Source: Candidatus Elulimicrobium sp. (GTDB lineage: Bacteria; Patescibacteriota; Minisyncoccia; Moranbacterales; UBA9337). From it: DNA of 10,502 nt. Shown here in pieces: positions 6,833 to 10,502 of this stretch. The notes beneath the pieces were generated by a model. It was not told the origin of the DNA. It did no database searches and worked only from the letters and a program-made list of their open reading frames with translations. The stretch spans positions 26,092 through 36,593 of the forward strand of contig DYKS01000004.1 in the NCBI GenBank assembly GCA_020722485.1, read 5' to 3'. Numbering within the stretch: position 1 is the stretch's first letter; the number at the start of each line of letters is the position of its first letter. A program made the position numbers and the translations under genes.

Positions 6833-9800
6833 TTATTTAATCTTATTTAAAACTTTTTCATTTTGTCCTTTTTGGGAAATGTTTACATCCGCTTCTCCGC
6901 TATTGCTATCGCCTTTTAAAAGTTCCAAGTCTAAACATAATCCTCTTAATTCATTCACTAACACATGGAAAGATGCCGGAATATTGGGACTTTTAATCAC
7001 TTCTCCTTTAATTATGGATTCGTAAGCTTTAGAACGACCCAATACATCGTCCGATTTAATGGTAAGCATTTCTTGTAAAGTATGCGCCGCTCCATATCCT
7101 TCCAACGCCCAGACTTCCATTTCTCCGAACCGTTGCCCTCCAAATTGAGCTTTTCCTCCCAGCGGTTGTTGAGTAATTAAAGAATAAGGACCGATAGAAC
7201 GCATATGAATTTTATCTTCTACTAAGTGATTAAGTTTCATTATATACATCACTCCCACTGTAGATTCTTGATCAAAAAATTCACCTGTTTTGCCATCAAT
7301 CAAACGCACCTTTCCATTTTCAGGCAATCCCGCTTTTTTCAATTCTTCTTTTATTTCTTTTTCAGAAACTCCGTCTAAGGCCGGAACAGCTACTTTATAC
7401 CCCAATTTAGAAGCCGCCCAACCAAGATGAGTCTCCAAAATCTGTCCAATATTCATACGGCTAACTACGCCCAAAGGATTAAGCACCACATCCAATGGAG
7501 TTCCATCCGGCAAGTAAGGCATATCTTCCACAGGCGCGATGCGAGAAATAACACCTTTGTTTCCATGTCGACCAGCCAATTTATCTCCTACTGAAACTTT
7601 TCTCATTTGCGCTACGGAAACTTGAATTTGCTGAATAACACCCGCTGATAATTTATCTCCTCGCTCACGGGAAAAAATTTTAACATCCACTACTTTTCCA
7701 TGTTCTCCATAAGGAAGATATAAAGAAGAATCTTTAACATCAGACGATTTCTCGCCGAAAATCGCGCGCAATAATCTTTCTTCCGCCGTTAAATCTCCTT
7801 CTCCTTTAGGTGTAATCTTACCCACTAGAATATCTTGCGCCGAAACTTCCGCGCCAATACGGATAATACCAGTCTCATCTAAATTTTTTAAACGATCTTC
7901 ACCAATTCCGGGAATATCTCTAGTAACTAACTCCGGTCCCAGTTTAGTATCGCGAACATCAATAGAAAAATCCGTAATATGAATAGAAGTATAGCGATCG
8001 TCATGTAAAACTTTCTCGGAAATAACAATGGCGTCTTCAAAATTAAATCCTTCCCAAGACAAAAAACCTACCAACATATTTTGCCCCAATGCCAGTTCTC
8101 CTTGATCAGTAGAAGATCCATCTGCCAAAAGCTGACCTTTTTTCACTTTTTCTCCTTTAGTCACCCGTGGTTCTTGATTCATACTAGTAAAAGCATTGGA
8201 TTTAGCAAAACTTTTCAAAATATAAGTTCGTTTATAATGCTTATTTTTAGCGCCAGCTGGCAATTCTTCTTTAACTACAATGCGATCAGCCTGAACATCC
8301 ACCACTTCTCCGTCCGCCATAGCCAAAACTACTTGTCCCGAATCGCGAGCGGCTTTGTCTTCAATTCCTGTTCCTACCACTGGCGATTGAGGTTTAATGC
8401 AAGAAACCGCCTGACGTTGCATATTAGAACCCATCAAAGCGCGGTTAGCATCGTCATGCTCCAAGAAAGGAATAAGTGAAGTCGCCACCGAAATACATTG
8501 TTTAGCGGAAACATCCATATAATCCAACTTGAAGGATTCAATCATTTCCGGATGACCTTTCACTCTTGCTTCCACTAAATACTCGTCAATATTTTGATTT
8601 TCATCCAGTTTAATGCTAGCGTGAGCGATAATCTTATTATCCTCAATAGTTGCGTCCAAATATTCTATTTCCTTAGAAATAAAAGGTTTAACTTTAATCG
8701 TTTTTAATTTAACGGCGGCAATTTTTTTCGCCAAATTACTGTCGATTAATTCTCCTGTATGAGCAATGTTGGGAATGTCCTGATCCAAAATTCTCCCCAA
8801 TAAACTCTCTTTTTCATTTTTCACTTCTTTTTTCACTTTCAAATAAGGAGTCTCCAGAAATCCAAAATCGTTGATGCGAGCATAAGTAGCCATATGCCCC
8901 ACTAAACCAATATTGGGACCTTCTGATGTTTCTACTGGACAAATTTTTCCATAATGAGAATGATGAACATCCCGTACTTCAAAGCCGGCTCTTTCTCGTG
9001 TTAGACCACCCGGTCCGATTGCCGTCAAACGACGTTTGTGTTCCAGTTCCGCCAAGGGATTAGTTTGGTCCATAAACTGGGAAAGTTGAGAACTGGAAAA
9101 AAATTCTTTGATAGCCGCCACCATCGGACGAGAATTAATTAATTGACCCGGCATTACCAACGCTGAATCCACAGTGCTCATCCGATCTTTGATATTGCGC
9201 ACCATTCTAGCAATACCTTGTCGCAATTTATTCTGCACTAACTCACCCACAGAACGAACGCGACGATTACCTAAATGATCAATATCGTCCGGCTGAGCTA
9301 GAGGATTATTGTTGAGATTAATAATTTCTTTAAGTACCAAAATAAAATCTTCCACATTGAAGATACGGTTTTCTTCCGTATCAGAACGACTGACACCCAA
9401 GCGTTGATTCAAGCGATAACGACCCACAGAACTGAAATCGTATTTTTCAAAATTTAAAAACATCCCATCCACCATTTGTTTGGCATTTTCCGAAGTTGCC
9501 ATATCTCCCGGACGCAATCTTTTATAAATTTCAATATAAGCATCTTCTTTAGTCTTGGAGTTATCTTTGGCTAAAGTCCTTTCAATAAATTTAACTTCTC
9601 CATTATCCACGGTAGCAAAAAGTTTATTAATATCCCGATCTTTTTCATAACCAAAAACGCGCAGCAATGCCGTTGCCGGAATTTTCCGTTTGCGATCTAT
9701 CTTAACGGAAATCACTCCGTCTAAATCAGTCTCTACTTCCACCCAAGCGCCACGATTGGGAATCAATTTAGCTCCAAAAAGTTTATTTCCTTTCTGATAA

Positions 9801-10276
9801 TCCATAGTAAAAAACACTCCAGGACTACGAACTAATTGACTAATAACGACCCTCTCCACTCCATTAACGATAAAAGTTCCCCGATCAGTCATAATCGGAA
9901 AGTCTCCTAAATAAACTTCCTGCTCTTTTATTTCTCCGGTTTTTTTAATAAGCAAGGAAGCTTTGGCGCGCAAAGGCGCTTCGTAAGAAATATTTTTATT
10001 CTTGGCAGTAATTTCGTCGTATTTCGGTTCGTCCAAATAACAATCAGAAATACTTAACTCAAAATCTTTTCCTGTCGAATCCTTGATAGGATTAACCTCA
10101 TTAAAAAGTTCTTGTAATCCCTCTTTTAAAAACCACTTATTAGAAGCAATCTGATTTTCAATTAACGCCGGCAAAGAAACCACTAATTTCTTCCCAAAAA
10201 ACTTTCTTCTGGATAAAGATGAATAATCGCTGAAGAAAGTTTTAACTTTCAATTCTTTATAGTTATTTTTAAACAT
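6833..10276 (-). CDS. rpoB: DNA-directed RNA polymerase subunit beta
   Basis: Second largest core polymerase subunit, forming one side of the active-site cleft with beta'. The product is 1147 residues from the ATG at 10276. Seen (ATG numbering): the rifampicin-pocket segment SQLSQFMDQTNPLAELEHKR at about 396-415, GPGGLTRERAGFEVRDVH at 421-438, ETSEGPNIGL at 449-458, SWEGFNFEDAIV at 740-751, GDKLAGRHGNKGV at 897-909 and GGKAQFGGQRFGEMEVWALE at 1040-1059, which contacts beta'. It is compact and lacks the E. coli lineage inserts. A GTG at 10288 gives four extra residues, but the ATG is preferred because GGGGTGA (10295-10289) ends 12 bases before it and abuts the GTG. The rifampicin position equivalent to E. 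coli Ser531 is threonine. It has its own promoter and about 150 nt of structured leader, and rplJ-rplL is not directly upstream. Confidence 0.98.
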   Translation of the reverse strand: MFKNNYKELKVKTFFSDYSSLSRRKFFGKKLVVSLPALIENQIASNKWFLKEGLQELFNEVNPIKDSTGKDFELSISDCYLDEPKYDEITAKNKNISYEAPLRAKASLLIKKTGEIKEQEVYLGDFPIMTDRGTFIVNGVERVVISQLVRSPGVFFTMDYQKGNKLFGAKLIPNRGAWVEVETDLDGVISVKIDRKRKIPATALLRVFGYEKDRDINKLFATVDNGEVKFIERTLAKDNSKTKEDAYIEIYKRLRPGDMATSENAKQMVDGMFLNFEKYDFSSVGRYRLNQRLGVSRSDTEENRIFNVEDFILVLKEIINLNNNPLAQPDDIDHLGNRRVRSVGELVQNKLRQGIARMVRNIKDRMSTVDSALVMPGQLINSRPMVAAIKEFFSSSQLSQFMDQTNPLAELEHKRRLTAIGPGGLTRERAGFEVRDVHHSHYGKICPVETSEGPNIGLVGHMATYARINDFGFLETPYLKVKKEVKNEKESLLGRILDQDIPNIAHTGELIDSNLAKKIAAVKLKTIKVKPFISKEIEYLDATIEDNKIIAHASIKLDENQNIDEYLVEARVKGHPEMIESFKLDYMDVSAKQCISVATSLIPFLEHDDANRALMGSNMQRQAVSCIKPQSPVVGTGIEDKAARDSGQVVLAMADGEVVDVQADRIVVKEELPAGAKNKHYKRTYILKSFAKSNAFTSMNQEPRVTKGEKVKKGQLLADGSSTDQGELALGQNMLVGFLSWEGFNFEDAIVISEKVLHDDRYTSIHITDFSIDVRDTKLGPELVTRDIPGIGEDRLKNLDETGIIRIGAEVSAQDILVGKITPKGEGDLTAEERLLRAIFGEKSSDVKDSSLYLPYGEHGKVVDVKIFSRERGDKLSAGVIQQIQVSVAQMRKVSVGDKLAGRHGNKGVISRIAPVEDMPYLPDGTPLDVVLNPLGVVSRMNIGQILETHLGWAASKLGYKVAVPALDGVSEKEIKEELKKAGLPENGKVRLIDGKTGEFFDQESTVGVMYIMKLNHLVEDKIHMRSIGPYSLITQQPLGGKAQFGGQRFGEMEVWALEGYGAAHTLQEMLTIKSDDVLGRSKAYESIIKGEVIKSPNIPASFHVLVNELRGLCLDLELLKGDSNSGEADVNISQKGQNEKVLNKIK

Positions 10277-10287
10277 ACAAAAAAACA

Positions 10288-10341
10288 CTCACCCCACACT
10301 TTTCTTAACCACTTTAAAAGTAAAAGAAAAGCTTTGGTGAG
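10288..10341 (-). promoter_or_regulatory. rpoB leader hairpin that pairs the ribosome-binding site
   Basis: In the rpoB leader, CUCACC (10341-10336) pairs with GGUGAG (10293-10288), and GCUUUUCUU (10332-10324) pairs with AAGAAAAGU (10306-10298), closed by a small inner hairpin. The outer helix covers most of GGGGUGA (10295-10289), the only Shine-Dalgarno-like sequence before rpoB. Folding would therefore hide the ribosome-binding site. The one non-Watson-Crick pair is G-U on the transcribed strand. Autogenous control by polymerase or a leader-binding protein is an inference. Confidence 0.5.
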
Positions 10342-10378
10342 ATTTTTAAAATTGATATTTAATTATTTTTGGGAATTA

Positions 10379-10405
10379 TTTAGCATTCACCCTAAAACTG
10401 CTAAA
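10379..10405 (-). promoter_or_regulatory. Upstream hairpin in the rpoB leader with a GGGUGA loop
   Basis: A perfect 7-bp stem UUUAGCA / UGCUAAA (10405-10399 with 10385-10379) encloses a 13-nt loop containing AGGGUGAA (10393-10386). The loop repeats the GGGUGA of the rpoB ribosome-binding site. It could pair by GGUGA / UCACC with the same CUCACC strand that hides that site. Confidence 0.45.
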
Positions 10406-10431
10406 AAAAATAAAAGCGAAACCTAGCCTAG

Positions 10432-10459
10432 ATTTTAACAAATTGATTTTTTTTGTCAA
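10432..10459 (-). promoter_or_regulatory. Sigma70-type promoter of rpoB-rpoC-tatD
   Basis: On the minus strand, a perfect -35 box TTGACA (10459-10454), a 16-bp spacer and a -10 box TAAAAT (10437-10432, five of six matches). The DNA upstream of the -35 box is rich in A-tracts, like an UP element. The expected start is near 10425, giving an untranslated leader of about 150 nt before rpoB. Confidence 0.75.
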
Positions 10460-10472
10460 GTTTTTGTATAGT
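10443..10472 (+). promoter_or_regulatory. Possible divergent promoter leading out of the window
   Basis: On the plus strand, TTGATT (10443-10448), an 18-bp spacer and TATAGT (10467-10472, five of six matches). It overlaps the rpoB promoter region and would drive a gene to the right of the window, of which nothing is visible. AT-rich sequence makes such matches frequent. Confidence 0.3.
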
Positions 10473-10502
10473 TTTAGTTTTATCTTATATTTCATATAGC
10501 AA

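Noticed and set aside
8081..8479. 132-residue plus-strand open frame inside rpoB
   Set aside because: It lies antisense to conserved rpoB sequence, has no recognisable domain, and its composition follows from the rpoB codons.
3225..10276. Intein, split gene or insertion in rpoB/rpoC
   Set aside because: Both frames are continuous, motifs are in order at normal spacing, and lengths are usual for compact bacterial subunits.
10363..10386. Seven-codon leader peptide frame in the rpoB leader, after GGGTGA
   Set aside because: No spacing between the purine-rich stretch and ATG, no run of regulatory codons, and no terminator that its translation could control.

Overview
The window is AT-rich chromosomal DNA carrying five housekeeping genes and, between two of them, what looks like a free-standing structured small RNA gene. 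Compact beta and beta' RNA polymerase subunits (about 1147 and 1193 residues, without the large lineage inserts of Escherichia coli), few Shine-Dalgarno motifs, five stop codons that are all TAA or TAG, and a wall-attachment LCP protein with a long basic N-terminus fit a small-genome bacterium of the Patescibacteria (candidate phyla radiation) type. That placement is an inference. No 16S rRNA or other marker is in the window to prove it.

Left part, plus strand: an LCP-family membrane protein (20-1333) is followed, after a gap holding an AT-only hairpin, by pth, peptidyl-tRNA hydrolase (1422-2000).

Right part, minus strand: rpoB (6833-10276), rpoC (3225-6806) and a TatD-family metal-dependent hydrolase gene (2361-3131) run in one direction and probably form one transcription unit. 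A strong sigma70-type promoter lies at about 10432-10459. The leader of about 150 nt contains a hairpin that pairs the only Shine-Dalgarno-like sequence in front of rpoB. A plausible terminator lies after tatD at 2238-2282.

The two sets of genes converge on a 360-bp gap (2001-2360). Most of it is explained by a minus-strand small RNA gene: a near-consensus promoter (TTTACT, 17 bp, TATAAT), a 24-bp closing helix, two inner hairpins, one of them exposing CCUCCUU (the anti-Shine-Dalgarno sequence) in a 10-nt loop, and a terminal hairpin with a U-tract whose loop contains the pth stop codon. All three base changes between helix arms give G-U pairs on the minus strand and A-C mismatches on the plus strand, agreeing with the promoter direction. 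I do not recognise the RNA as a known family. It is the best candidate here for something undescribed.

Apart from these non-coding elements the window is ordinary core-genome sequence. I see no phage genes, transposase, CRISPR array, tRNA or rRNA.
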